From positions 8,955,662 to 9,019,661 of the forward strand of contig NC_048552.1 in assembly GCF_902806685.2 (NCBI RefSeq): 64,000 nt of DNA. The letters run 5' to 3'. Below the pieces are notes generated by a model. The model saw nothing but the letters and a program-made list of their open reading frames with translations. It ran no database searches and was not told where the DNA came from. A program made the position numbers and the translations under genes. Source of the stretch: Maniola hyperantus (lineage: Eukaryota; Arthropoda; Insecta; Lepidoptera; Nymphalidae). Positions within the stretch are counted from its first letter, which is position 1. Each line of letters opens with the position of its first letter. Positions 1 to 13,300 of the stretch are shown here, one piece after another.

Positions 1-576
1 GTATGTTGGTTTTAACCTGGTGTAAGAGTCACTACCATACAGGCTAGATAGTTTTGAAAACCTTAAAAAATATTTTCATCTCCTCTATTTTTAGCTATCT
101 ACCTAAGTCTATTAAATGTATCTGCGGGGCATTAATCTTATCGCTTAAGTAATCAAGTAACTGCCGAGATTCTCGGCGATACCCGCATTGCGGTTGGCAC
201 GAGGACCGGACTTCTTATGTTTTTTCCCAACTAAATCAATATTTCAATAACAAGCTAATATCTGCAGATTTGAGTAGATAATTTAATAATATATCTATTA
301 TTTTTTATAATATAAAAACATCTTTAAAGTGTCTCTAAGTGGATTAACTTGGATTACAATACGGCGGCCATTGGCATTGTATGGTTACCGCTAAGTTGGT
401 TTCTGTTTAGCTATGACACACTAAAGGTTGCTTATAGTGTTGACTATTTGTAATTTGTACATTCTATCAAATATTCAAAATAATAATAACAAAACAACAT
501 TCATTCTATTAAAGAGCCATTTTAATAAGCCATTTTGGACAGATAGTTATGAAAGAACGATAAAAAAGCACTTGTA

Positions 577-745
577 GAATAGTTGGGTTATTCCGTTTAT
601 CCACCTATTGAACTAAAACATAATAAATTCCGTTAAAGAGGTATATTATAGGTAGGTAGGATAGACGGACACAAATTTCCAAATACATTTCCTTCACCCT
701 AATATGGCTGTTATAGGGTGGATAAACGGAACATGCCGAATAGTT
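577..745. mobile_element. MITE, foldback type
   Basis: Inverted 15-bp cores TTCCGTTTATCCACC at 591-605 and its reverse complement at 717-731, with further partial pairing outward to about 577 and 745. No ORF. No target duplication could be fixed. Confidence 0.55.
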
Positions 746-1086
746 AAGTTTCTTAAAAATAAAATTGATCATAATGTTTGGACTTGAAATAAAACATCTA
801 AAATTACATTTATTCTTTAAGAAGGTAGCACTCTAAAATATTTTGTGGCCGCCCAAAAAAAGTAGACAGTGCTTATATGAACATGTCAAGAGTGGCCTAT
901 TAAAGTAGCTCTACCGTAAAAATAATTGGACAAATTCTGCAGACTATAAGGCATGGATAGAATAGAACATATTTTTATTCAAATAAACTTTTACAAGTGC
1001 TTTTGAATCGTCAAAATAATTTACCACTGGTTCGGACTGCCGTATTGTATGTATAATTGTATAATTTTGTAAAATAGTGTATATTG

Positions 1087-1258
1087 TACAGTACCCGGCA
1101 GGAAATATTGTACATCGATCTTTGGAAAGAGGTAGCGGTTTCGTAGAGTGTCGTCTCTGTCGTTAAGACCGGCAAAATGGATATAGGAGTAACAGAGACA
1201 ACGCTCTACGAAGCCGAAATCCGATGTACGATGTACAATATTTACTGCTGGCTACTGT
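1087..1258. mobile_element. CAGTA-type MITE, copy 1
   Basis: Terminal inverted repeats of about 30 bp begin TA-CAGTACCCGGCAGG and end with the complement (...CTGCTGGCTACTG). The interior also pairs (tctctgtcgtt ... acagagacaacgctctac). Two relatives lie at 48305-48461 and 60119-60313, both flanked by TA, which suggests Tc1/mariner-type mobilisation. This copy has a degraded right flank. Confidence 0.75.
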
Positions 1259-1318
1259 TAATGAGTTTTTCGTAGGTACATACCTGATAACTACTTATAT
1301 TTTATTTCTCCTCATTAG

Positions 1319-4300
1319 AAAACGGACGTAACATGCGAGCTCGTTGAAGAATTACAAATTAAAACCAAAGAGTTCCTTCAGCCAAACCCCACAGCGCGAG
1401 CTAAGATGGCCGCCGTAAAGGGCATCAGTAAACTGAGCGGGCAGGCCAAAAGTAACACTTACCCGCAACCGGAAGGTGTTCTGGGAGACTGTATGCTGCT
1501 GTATGGAAAGAAGCTTGGAGAAGATACTGTATTCTGTAAGTTATTATATTTAATCTACGAGGAAACTTTATGCTTTAAACATTGAGTTATCATGCCACGG
1601 GTAGCAGACTCCTTAAATAGGTGCATGTCCTAAATTACATACATTTAAAAGGATTCATAAGTCTAAATTGATGTTTTATAAAAATAAAGTAATATTTAAA
1701 TAATTTTATTCGTTAAAATATTTTAATTCCTCGTAGTTAAATTCCGAATACTCTTATAACTCTTATAATTATACTTCCGAATAAGAATCTTATAGGTATA
1801 GACCCTCTTAGGTCTAGACTTCTTATAAATTAGATTTGAGTCCCGCAGTTTCATAGTGAATACAAATGTAGGACGCGCGTACGACGACACGCTTCTAATT
1901 TTCAGGTAGTTTTGCATTTTACGAGTTTTCTCACATTTTCTCAATAAAAAAAACCACTCAATATTTAAGAAGCCCATATACACTTGCACTATTCAGCTTA
2001 ATTCATCGCTTTAGATGTGACTCGTCGTAGCTGCAATAACAATTACCTAATTGATCAATTTTATGTTTCGATGAATAAATGTCCATAACATCATTTCTTA
2101 TCTTTCTGGTGTTCTGGTTAAGCTCTCCTAAGCTCCACAGTACCTATTGTGGAGCTTAGGAGACTTAATTCACTAAAGAAAACTGATTGTTAGTGACTCT
2201 TGTAACTAGTCCACAATACGGGATTTTATGTCTTCAATAGTTATTAATTTTGAGTTGCATCTCAAGTGTTTTTATTTTTTTAGCACTTTGCTTGATCGAA
2301 ATGGGAGAGGCGCTGAAACAAATGGCGGACGTGAAGTACTCCCTCGACGACAACATCAAGCAGAGCTTCCTCGAGCCCCTGCATCATCTGCAGACCAAAG
2401 ACCTCAAAGAAGTTATGGTAAGGATTATTATAATGTTCTCCAGATCGAATTTCCACACTAGCCGACAAGGGAAACTAGCCTCAAACACACAGGAAATATT
2501 ATAATGCACAAGTGTGTGCGTGGGTGCATTGTCTATTCCCTAACTTTCATTGTCTGGGTGAACTAATTGAAATACTAATACATCCTGCGGCACTACATCT
2601 CTTTGTGCCCTGGCCTCCGCTAAATTTATTTATCATGGTCCTTCGTCTGCCTTCTCCGTTTTTTTAACCGACTTCCAAAAAGGAGGTGGTTCTCAATTCG
2701 GCCCGTTTTTTGTCAACTTTTTTCTTTGTTTATTCTCCTCATTCTCCTCATTCTCCTCAGGTCCTGTTTTAACAATCCACCCAATGCTATTTTGGTCTTT
2801 TCTACGGAGACCTGTTCATAATGTTCTTATCCTTTGTATCCGGCATTTGTTCTAATAAATTATAGTAATTCGGTAATCTGTGCAAAAACGATAAAGTTCA
2901 AAACATAACACCCGACTACTGCACTTTAAATTCTACCATGAACGAATGGATTCATATCTTCATAAAGTAAATAAGTGAAGATAATATCTTAGATAACCTT
3001 TTAGAGATTTATATTCATCTTCAATTCTTTCACTTTTTGCAATGTTTCTTTCCGACGTATTTTAGCGCATAAAGTTGGTGTTTTGTGTTACTATATTTTC
3101 GCGTGTATTTTGTTACAGCATCACCGGAAGAAATTGCAGGGCCGTAGGCTTGACTTTGACTGCAAGCGACGAAGACAAGCAAAAGGTAATCATCGCTCTG
3201 TTAACGCATTCATTTATTCACGTGTTAAGTTCCGTTATTAAGTTGGTTTTATTTTTGTAAATATTAAGGAATCCTAAAGAGCCCCTATTCGAGCCCAAGT
3301 CATGGCTCGATACCGAAGCAGGGTATGTGGCGAGTGTGATTTATTAAACTAAATAAGAACTTATTAAAGCTGTCGACATATTGCTGTGTCGTGGTGTGTT
3401 GCAACACAATCTGGCGCTACGATGTAAATATGTAGTTGAATTTAACAAGTAAATAGATAAATAATATTTGTAATAAGTATAGTAGATGTATGTAAATCAA
3501 TTTTGTAAAACTTAAGTACGGGATCCCTTCAGCACACTGTAATACAATTTGACGGAATGCGTGTTAAATGTTTTCTGGTAATTGATTTATAGGAAATAAA
3601 CAAATTAAAAAAGAAATTTAAAAATTTGACCATTCGGAACGCGTCTCCAGCATCAGCTAGCGCGCTACGACAACATAGTCTGCTTTTTCACGTTTTTATT
3701 TGAAATGTATGACTCCAAACGCCTTCTGTCGACATACTACGCCACAGTAATATGTTTGCGCTTTAATTATTCATTACCAGTAGGTTGAAGTTACCGCTTG
3801 AAAGCTAATAAAATACTTGTACAGTTGCTTTTTGTACGAGAATTCATACGCATTTTTACTTAGACATATTATCAATCTTTGCCGTAGAAAAGGTTCTGTT
3901 TGAGAATAAATTAATTACCCAATAAAACTCGAACAGTGTCACACCAATTTTATAAAAAAAATAGTTTTTAACAATGAGTTGCGAATGAAATGCAACACCC
4001 ATACAAGTCGAAAAGGGTGTTAAGAAAGATCTTAAAATGTTAATGTAGTATTTTTAACCGACTTCAAAAAAAGAAGGAGGTTCTCAATTCGTCGGAATCT
4101 TTTTTTTATATTCTGTGAATTAATTTAAAAAAATATACATTGTCAATATCTAACCTTTATGCAGCCAAATACTGAAACGTATTTAAGGCTTAAGACCGTT
4201 CCAAAACTGATAAATTGAATCCAGAAACCGACTGATAAATTATGAAAACATGTCAAAATATAGACCCTTAAAACTGAAGTACTTAATTATATTGAAGTAT

Positions 4301-7300
4301 TTACTGTATTACGATGATAGGTATTTCGATATTGCCTGAATAGCATGTACCAGCATAATATATTTTGTATTTTGGTTATGCTGATTGCACATTGCAGCTG
4401 GGCCGCACCAAATGATTTTTTTTCGATACTGAAAATGTGTGGTTATATTATGACGTTATTCATTGGCGACCCAAAGGCCATGTAATCAGCGAAAGTAAGC
4501 GAAGGCTTGGCCGATAGACTTCGAATGCTCGCTCGTTTTCGCTGTTGTAGAATCAGCGAAGGCGAAGGAACTATTAGAGGTTAGAGGGGATCCATTTGTG
4601 ATAGAAGAGTTTTTAGAAAGTAGATTTTTTGTGTAGGTATATTTAGTGAATTTGTACGTAATGATGAGTGGTTTTTTTGGATGTTCTATCTAATGTTAAT
4701 CTTAATGATAAAGTTTACACCGATAGTTCACAGGAAGTGATAGAAAACTTCTAAACTTCTGTATTAAAAAAAATTGCTGAGAGTTAGGTTTTTAAAAACA
4801 TTTTGTTTATATAAATCAATGCGTATTATGCAGCTCACTCGCTATTTTAACTCTATGTGTCAACTGTCATGTCAAAAGTACGATTTTAGTCCTTATTTTA
4901 AAGGTGAACCATGCTTTTGACATGAAAGTTGACACATAGAGTTAAAATGGCGAGTGAGATCTCATTTTGTACACACTATATCAAAATATTGACTTTGTGA
5001 AAACTCTGTCATAAATCTCTGTGATCTTAGCGATTCCCTCGACTTCGCTGCTCGATTAGTACGCGCTGAAGGTTAATTTCGTAATGTGCGATCAGTTTTA
5101 AACTTGAAAATGGGCTTACACATACCAAAGCCTGTAGCCCGCCGGCTTTATATCGTTGCAAAGCTAGCGGCATTCGAATATTCGTATAGGAATTTAAAGC
5201 CGCCTCCTTTTAACCAAATAAAACTGGCAGGTCTAAGGATGAGATTGTATAGCGTGCACTTTGACTTTGCTCAGACTTAAAACGAGAAGAACGAGAACGA
5301 ATTTTCATCTCTATATAAATCTGTCTCGTTTTAACTCTGACTTATGTCTGAGCTTAGTCAAAGTGCGCTCTATAGATCTTAGCGTAAGTTGTTTGCTTAG
5401 GATGTCTGTGCAAAGCCGCGTAGAGATCTGTTATGCAGACCAATCGACTCTGAGTACCTAATCTGATTGGTCTGCTAAACTCTGCTCCGCTTATGTGGAT
5501 AGACATCTTAAGTTGATGTGTAGTTTCGTTAAGCTAAACAATTTCGTCCAATCATAGAATAGTGCTAGATTTGTGTATTTATTTTGAGCTCTAACCTGCG
5601 TATGTTAAGTGTCATATGATTTAAATATTAAATATATCCTTGTAGTATTTGTTGAGCAATCGTTATAATAAAGCACGTTTCTTACATGATGTCGCGTTAC
5701 TTCACTTCGCAACGTTCCTGCGTCGCTTGCCATCGTTTTTGACCCCACTTTATTTTCGCCGTTTGGTCTGTATATTACATTTTATTTTATTTTTCGTTAA
5801 TTAATTTTTTATTTATTTAAATTTTGTTGGGTTTTTATGTGAATTATGTTTATATTTGTTTGTTTGATTGGTTTTGCTTCGCTTCTGTACTTGCTTTGGT
5901 GTATCTCGGTGTGCGTACATCAGGTGCTCATATTCCAGACGACGAGATTCGGCAGGCGGAGGAGAAATTCGCCGAGTCTTTGACGTTGGCTCAAATCGGC
6001 ATGTTCAATCTGTTGGACAATGATGTAAGTATAAAGTTATCTTATTAATGTCCGCGACTTCGTCCGAGTGGATTTAGGTTTTATAAAATCCCGTTTTGTT
6101 TTCCGGGATAAAAAAACATCCTATGTCCATCTCCGGGATGCAAGTTATCTATGTACGTTTGATCAAAATCGGTTTAACAGATGGTTTTTTAAAAATCCCG
6201 TGGGAATTTAGATTTTCCAGAATAAAAAGTATATTATGTGCTCTGACGTGCAAGCTATCTCTGCACCTTTCGTCAAAATCGATTAAGTTGATGAGCCGTG
6301 AATATATAACAGACAGACACACACTCAGAAGGGCATTTCATATTCTAGCAGTGCGTATTAGGAACGAAAAAGCGAATCGCTTGTTACAAATCCGTGAAAT
6401 TTTGACTATGTAGGGGTCCAAACCTGTACAGTGCGTCATTGTCACGGTCTGATAGTAAAATACATAGTGGAAGTAAATATTATTATGGATATTTCATCTC
6501 ATACGACGTATATAAAAAGCGAACATTGTGTGACGCTAGGTAGAGCAAGTGGCGCAGCTCAGCTTTTTCGCGGAAGGGCTACTGGAGTACCACCAGCAGT
6601 GCACCGAGATACTGAAAGGACTCGTGTCGACGCTCTTGGAGAAGTATGTCTTATTTATCATTTATCTTATAATATCTATCATAGGTCCTCTTTTCACCAT
6701 ATACATTAATCTTTTATTCAGATTCCCGTCAATGTGTGCCGATCCGTCAAAATATTGCAAACTTCGACACGAGTTTGGTGTCATCATACTTAATTCAGTT
6801 TGCACTTAAAAAGCATTACTAAAATCTGGTTTAAAATCAAAATGTCAAAAATACTTTTTAGAGTTAAAAAAAAAAGTAACTGACCAGTTTAAAGGTGAAG
6901 ATCTTTAAACATTAAATCAGTTTACTAAACAGTAGATTTTGGATCTAATATTAGGTATATTGTTTTTTTTAAGCCTGATTAGTTATTCCTTCATATCCCA
7001 GGAAAGAGGAAGCCGTTAACCGCCCTAAGTTGGAGTTCGTCCCGAAGACCCTGGCCGACTTGCACATCGAAGGAATCCACGATCTCAACCATGGTAGGCG
7101 CTACGGCTCCTCGCAAAACCTGCCCTCTTCCCGGGCTCGCCTCCCCCCCACCTCCTCCCTGGGCGACCTGCCCACCACTGACCCCCTTAGAGCGTGGGAG
7201 TCCCCGAGACACCAACCCACCCCTCGCGAAGCCTCGCGACCGGCCCCCGGCTTCAAACCACACCCCGCTCCTCGGTTAACGAACGGAAGAGACCCTTGGA

Positions 7301-10300
7301 CAGGTGATTTTTATTTATTTTGCTGGTTATTTTTTTGGGTTTTGGCTTTGGATTACTTGAGGGTTTATAAAACTGCCTGTGGATTGAAGTGGAACGGAGT
7401 GGAGACGTGATTCTGACCAATCAGATTATTGATAGATGACGTGATAGTTTTATCTCGTCATTTCTCGCTAATCCGATTGGTCGAAGCACGCACGTCCTTT
7501 CGCTGCTCTTTTCCGCTCTAATCGATAGGTTGCCTAAATGGTGGAAAAGTTTCGAGCTTTCGGTTTTGGGTATAATATGCTGAAGATTTTAAGCTATATG
7601 TGTTTTATTTGTTGGTGACGCGAATAGCAGAATGATTTATTCTTAAAATATCGTAAAGTATTTGATTTTGTATGAAACTGAAAATGTAACTGATAGTGTG
7701 TTTCTGTGCAAACTGCAAACAATGTCAAAAAATTACGTTGTTGACATTGAAAAATAAATAAGGCAGCTTGTTTCGTTAGTTTAACTATTAACAATTTCGT
7801 GCATTTTCTTTTAACTTGTAAATCTTAGAGTGTAAATTATGATGAGATTGCTTTCATGGTAAGTAATGGTAAAAAAATAACGTATTAACTTTCACGTTGA
7901 ACTAAAATTCCATAAACAGTTAGGCTTAGATCAATAGAGCGCACTTCGACTATGCTCAGACTTAAGATTGAGTTAAAACAAGACAGATTTATGTGAGAGA
8001 TATACACCTGCCTCGCTTTAACTCTGTCTTAAGTCTAAGCAAAGTCAGAGTGTGCTCTGTAGATTTCACCCTTGAGTATAGGAATCAAGTAGTCCATAGC
8101 CAAAAAATTGTTATATTTATTTTAATTTCCGTACATACATGTTCACAAACCACACGCATTGCACGAAGCACCGCGGGCTTACGGCACCTTTGGTAACGGG
8201 TCACTAATATACATGAATATAAATATTTAATTATATAATATTATTATTATATCCATGTTTATATGAAATATTAATAAAAAAAATGTTATATTTATTTAAA
8301 CAGTTCTTACTTTTTGGATAACAAGTAGGACAAGTTTTCTTACAATTGTCCATTCACACGCCACACACATACATTTAGAATCATACAACCTCAATAAATA
8401 TCTGCATATAGATTTTGATATAGTGTGATCAGGTATTTAACTTCTGTAAATAGCTTCGAAGTAGGTATATAACTTTTTATATACATGAATAGGAATAGGT
8501 ATAAAAATACAAAATGCGCAGTTTACTGCAATCACATTTAATTTCTGATTTCTTTGAATTCTTGCTGTTTATTTTTAGCTTTTTTATCAGTGACTGATTA
8601 CTTACTTCTAAATAAAAGAACTAATTTAGGTAATTAAGATTATAAAATGTTTATATGTTATTGTAAATAACAATTTATTATCTTCTTTAACCTACTTTTA
8701 GATTATTAATGTTATGGAAAGGGGTAGCCATAAACCCATAAATACTACCTACAAGGTACCTACAAGTGGATTCTACATTTACACGCATGGAGCTATGTTT
8801 AACACTGGTGCTAATTCAGTTGTACGACGTACCTACGTACTGCCGACGTTCAAATTATAACAACCGTAAGTGCTATAGCAGTCCAAATAAAACGTAGATA
8901 AGTGCTTTAGCCTAGTGCACATACATTTGTTATGATTTAGACTGCTATATAGCACTAACTACGATTCTTATAATTTGGACGATCTCTGGACGAAGATCTT
9001 AAAGTAGATCTATCACTCTCCAATGGGAGCATTGTGAAAAGGATAACCATATTTCAGACTTTCCTTGATTTATTAAAATAAAAAAAACTGTTTTAGAATG
9101 TACAAGTAAAGCCCTTTCATATGGTATAGTAATCTTACTTTGAAAGTTGAAAATACCAATATTTCTTCATGAAACCATTATCATTTATTTCTTGTAATGT
9201 AACCATAAATTCACGGTTTTTGGAGTTTTTGCTTTACTTGTGCTATAAGATCTACACCTACCAAATTTCATGATTCTAGGTCAACGGGAAGTACCCTATA
9301 GGTTTTCTTGACAGACACGACAGACAGACAGACAACGAAGTGATCCTATAAGGGTTCCTTTTTTCCTTTCAACAGAAAAAAAGCCTACCAAAATTGGACC
9401 GCCAGAAATAAGGCGTGTTTTTTTTAAAGAATATTAGCCATATTAAGTGACTAATATTCCCCTTTCCTCTCCAATTAAGTGTCAGGCTTGTGCTAGGAGT
9501 AGGTACGACAATAGTGCAACGGGCGGGATTTGAACCGTCGACCTTTCGGTTTTCAGTCCACTCCTATACCGGTTGAGCTATTGAGGCACAATAGCTTAAT
9601 GGTAGCTTAGTTTAGATATATGTGCAACAGAATTAGCTACAATGTATGTGGTGTAATGGGTAAACCCGCGCATAAATGAATGAATCTATGAAGGTCCTAT
9701 AACCTGCAATTAATATTATAGTCTGTACAAAAATCGGGCGTGGTTAACTTTGTACAGTAACAAACTTTACTTTTCAGATCGGACAGGAGTGTTGCTTCCA
9801 ATCCTATCCTTATATCCAATCCTTATTCTTCTTATAGATTAAGGTTTTTACAATAAAGTATATGCAAAGATTTTAAAATATGTATATTGATGTATAAAAC
9901 ATTATTAATATATATGTGGGTTAATTAGGGTTCTGTATTGTAACCACAAACCCTTGTATTTTTTGAGAACATCTTTGCATGTACTTTCTCTAAATGTGTT
10001 CTTTATTAATTTATTGTTAATGTTATTGGATAGGGACTAGAGTAGGTGTTCTCTATCTAACTGTATCTGTCGTTTCTCTCTGAACGAGTAGACTGTGCCT
10101 ATTATGAGATATTACACCTCACCAACGTTAATAGAATGCCTTCGAAATATATACCATCAGACTAAAATGTACCTAAAAGTCCATGATTTAAAGTCAAAAA
10201 TTCAGTACCTACCACTGATTTTAATTTCGCAATATTTCCACTTTGAGCGTTGACCGTAGGTGTATGGATAAACTTGAGCTTTAAAACAAGACAGTTAAGA

Positions 10301-13300
10301 TCTACTAACTAAGAACTATCTTACTTTAATGCTGAAATGTGAAATGTAAAATCTTATACTAAGCCTACAGTTCGGTGTTGTCTCACCTATTTTTAATTGT
10401 GTAGGTAGTTGTAAAGGCTTGTCTATATGAGTGGAAGATGCACTATCTATTCATGCACAAGTCTACTCTACCTCCCCTGTGAGTAAATTGCCTAATATAA
10501 ACGTTGCGTATGTGAGTAGACGTTATCAGCTAAATATTTATTACCATCTGGCATCTGGACAGTACCTATAGTTCATAGTTCAACCTAATTAGATATGAAC
10601 AGGACTATAATGCTAAATAATGGCTAAGAACACTTTTATAATAATTTTTAACATTTTGTCAATACCGCAGATCATCAGATGTAGAACTTTTTGTCCGTGG
10701 GAAAAAAACTTGTACGTGGGGATAATAATTTGTACTGCGGTATACTTAGGTACGTATGTAATGTCAATGTAGTGAGATACCCGATTTACACTGAGTCAAA
10801 GTGAGTAGGAAAGTAGCTTAAATAAGGCAACGACAGTGTGTGAAAACTTTTCTGTCATGCCACTGATAATGTAACTCGCGCTGCTTCAATGCCGAATGAG
10901 AAAATAATACTGTGTGTTAATACTCAAGCTGTGTGTTCATAAAGTGACTATTGCCTTGGACATTTCATCATACCGGTCTCCGGATATCAAATTTCACTTG
11001 ACATCGCCATCAAGTCGTAATTGCAACCTAAAAAGACTTCTCTAATTCCAGTCAGGAAAGTACCCACAAGTATTGGCAAGGAAATATAAGATGGCGGCGA
11101 TCACCTTAGATCGAAAACGGGCAACGTGTCACGGAACTGCACATCCCCTTTCCCAAAAAATTATATCCTGGGAAATTTGTCTATACCATCAGCCGTTTTC
11201 ATCAACATCGTCAAGCGATAGGTCGCGCTATGTCGCCGAACTTGTCGGGCGAAAATGCGTTAGGTTGCATAACTTGTCCAACTACAAGTGCCTCGTGGTA
11301 TATTTGGCCCTCTTGAATACACGGCTTCACTTCCTTCATTACTACTGAAACTACTTAAATCAACAGGGATTTTGCGTTTCCTGCTAATTTTACTCACGAC
11401 TTCGTTATAGTGTCAATATTAAAGTGAGTGAAATTAGCTGGAGGTGCCGAACCGTGCTAATTAGACTTGAATAGAGTAATATTTCGGAAAGTATTTACGG
11501 CATGCGGCAGCGCGAGAAGCAGTGGCAGGATAGAGTAGCGAAGTATAAGGTGGTACGTACTGAGTTTGGATGTTTGTCCGTTTGCGTCGCGGAGAGGGAG
11601 GCTCGCGCGCGGGTTCGCCGGAGCACAAGCCGCCCTCCAACCTCGAGCTGTTCCCCTCCAGCAACAACACGCAGCGCTCTAACAACGGTAACCCTGTCAC
11701 TTCGATAACACACATTTATTTTGTATTGCTATTCACACTTTTTTTTCGGCACTAGCAGTTGCGTGCAACTTGGTCCGCATAGAATTTATGTACATTTTAA
11801 ATCATAAAAATAATTTATTTTCTTACGGTAAAATTTTATTTTATGCACGGTGGCAATAGTTTAATTAAAATTAAAATAACATAAAGGGAGAAATAAGTAA
11901 TAGCTCTGCAAACTTCTTCTAACTGTTCATGTAACACGGTAGAAATCATTGCAGCCGCTGCGAAGATTAGCCCTGACAAACAGACAGACAGACAAAAATA
12001 AATACTGAATAGGGAATTTGGGTTTTGATAACGCTCTAAAAAAATCTATGAGCATAAGAAAAGATATGTATTTATTTCAAAGTCCAAGACATACATTTTT
12101 ATTGAATTTATTGGAGTAAATTCTATTTCACAAATGTTAGTTACAAAATAAAAACTAAACGTGGACTTCCACATAAAGAGCCATATTCCGGCCAACCTTC
12201 AGACGTAAAATAAAAATATACCTATAAGTAAAACCAACCTACCATGCTCTTACAATAAATAACACTGAAACTGGAACTGGCATTGTGCCATAACGGGCTC
12301 TGCAGTTTTGCGGTCAAATTTTCACTGACTGGTGAACTACCTAAACTATAAAAGTGGACTGTTTGAATTGTAGAACTTTAATTTAAAAGATTTAAGTTTT
12401 TTAATCATAGATTCTGTACTTATACGGCCAAAAGTAATAATGAATCCAATCTGTAATCTGTTGAATAAGCTATTTAGCGACGTTGTTACTTGTTATATTT
12501 GTCGAAAATTGTGTTATTTTTTACAAATAACAATGTTCCTCAACGACTTATTGACAGATTATCAGATTTATTTATTGATTTCGGGCGTTTGTCATTAACT
12601 TAAGAGCAATGATTGACAGATATTTCGTGCAGATATTATTTATATTCTTCCGTCAATTACTCAGACCAACTCAGACCGATACTAAATTATTGGTCTCAGT
12701 TCTATTATAATAGAGAATATCCTTAATATTTTGGGAAAGGTAACTTTTATGTTTGCAAATGTTTGATATTGAATACTGTCATATTATGATACAAACAAAA
12801 TCAAAATCGGTTGAACGGTTGAGCCGTGAAAAGCTAGCAGACAGACAGACACACTTTCGTATTCATAATATTAGTATGGATTTTGGTTCATCACACAAGG
12901 CTCTGTAATAGGGCCATTGTTATTTAATTTGTACACATTATAAAAATGTTTTGCTAGGCTGTTCTTTTCTTTCTTAATAGTATCTCAATACCTTGCTCAA
13001 TTTACACTCGATTTCAATGCGATCGTAGAAAAAATATCGCCACACGAAACTAGTAGTGTAGTACCTTATAAACACATAGTACCTAGAAGCTTTTTACTTA
13101 GCTAAAAGATTATTATGTAAGAAAATATTTCAAGCTAGGGTTTTTTATCCACTCTTAAAAATATTTTACACATCAGAATGAGAAAAAAAAGCATGCTTCA
13201 CAATAAAGTTGTAAATGACTGTTGATATATTAGTATCTACAATTTGATTAAAAACAACCTACTTAATAATTTTATTTTAGGTATAGACATTTTCATTTAG

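Larger units (their letters stand above)
1..1318 (+). other. Endophilin A upstream intron
   Basis: No coding exon is visible before the acceptor at 1317-1318. The stretch is AT-rich and holds two foldback MITEs (577-745 and 1087-1258, listed separately). The first endophilin exon is not here. Confidence 0.6.

Noticed and set aside
9526..9587. tRNA-like sequence with A and B boxes
   Set aside because: The anticodon stem does not pair properly and the same sequence with a shared body recurs at 47951, so it is a SINE head.
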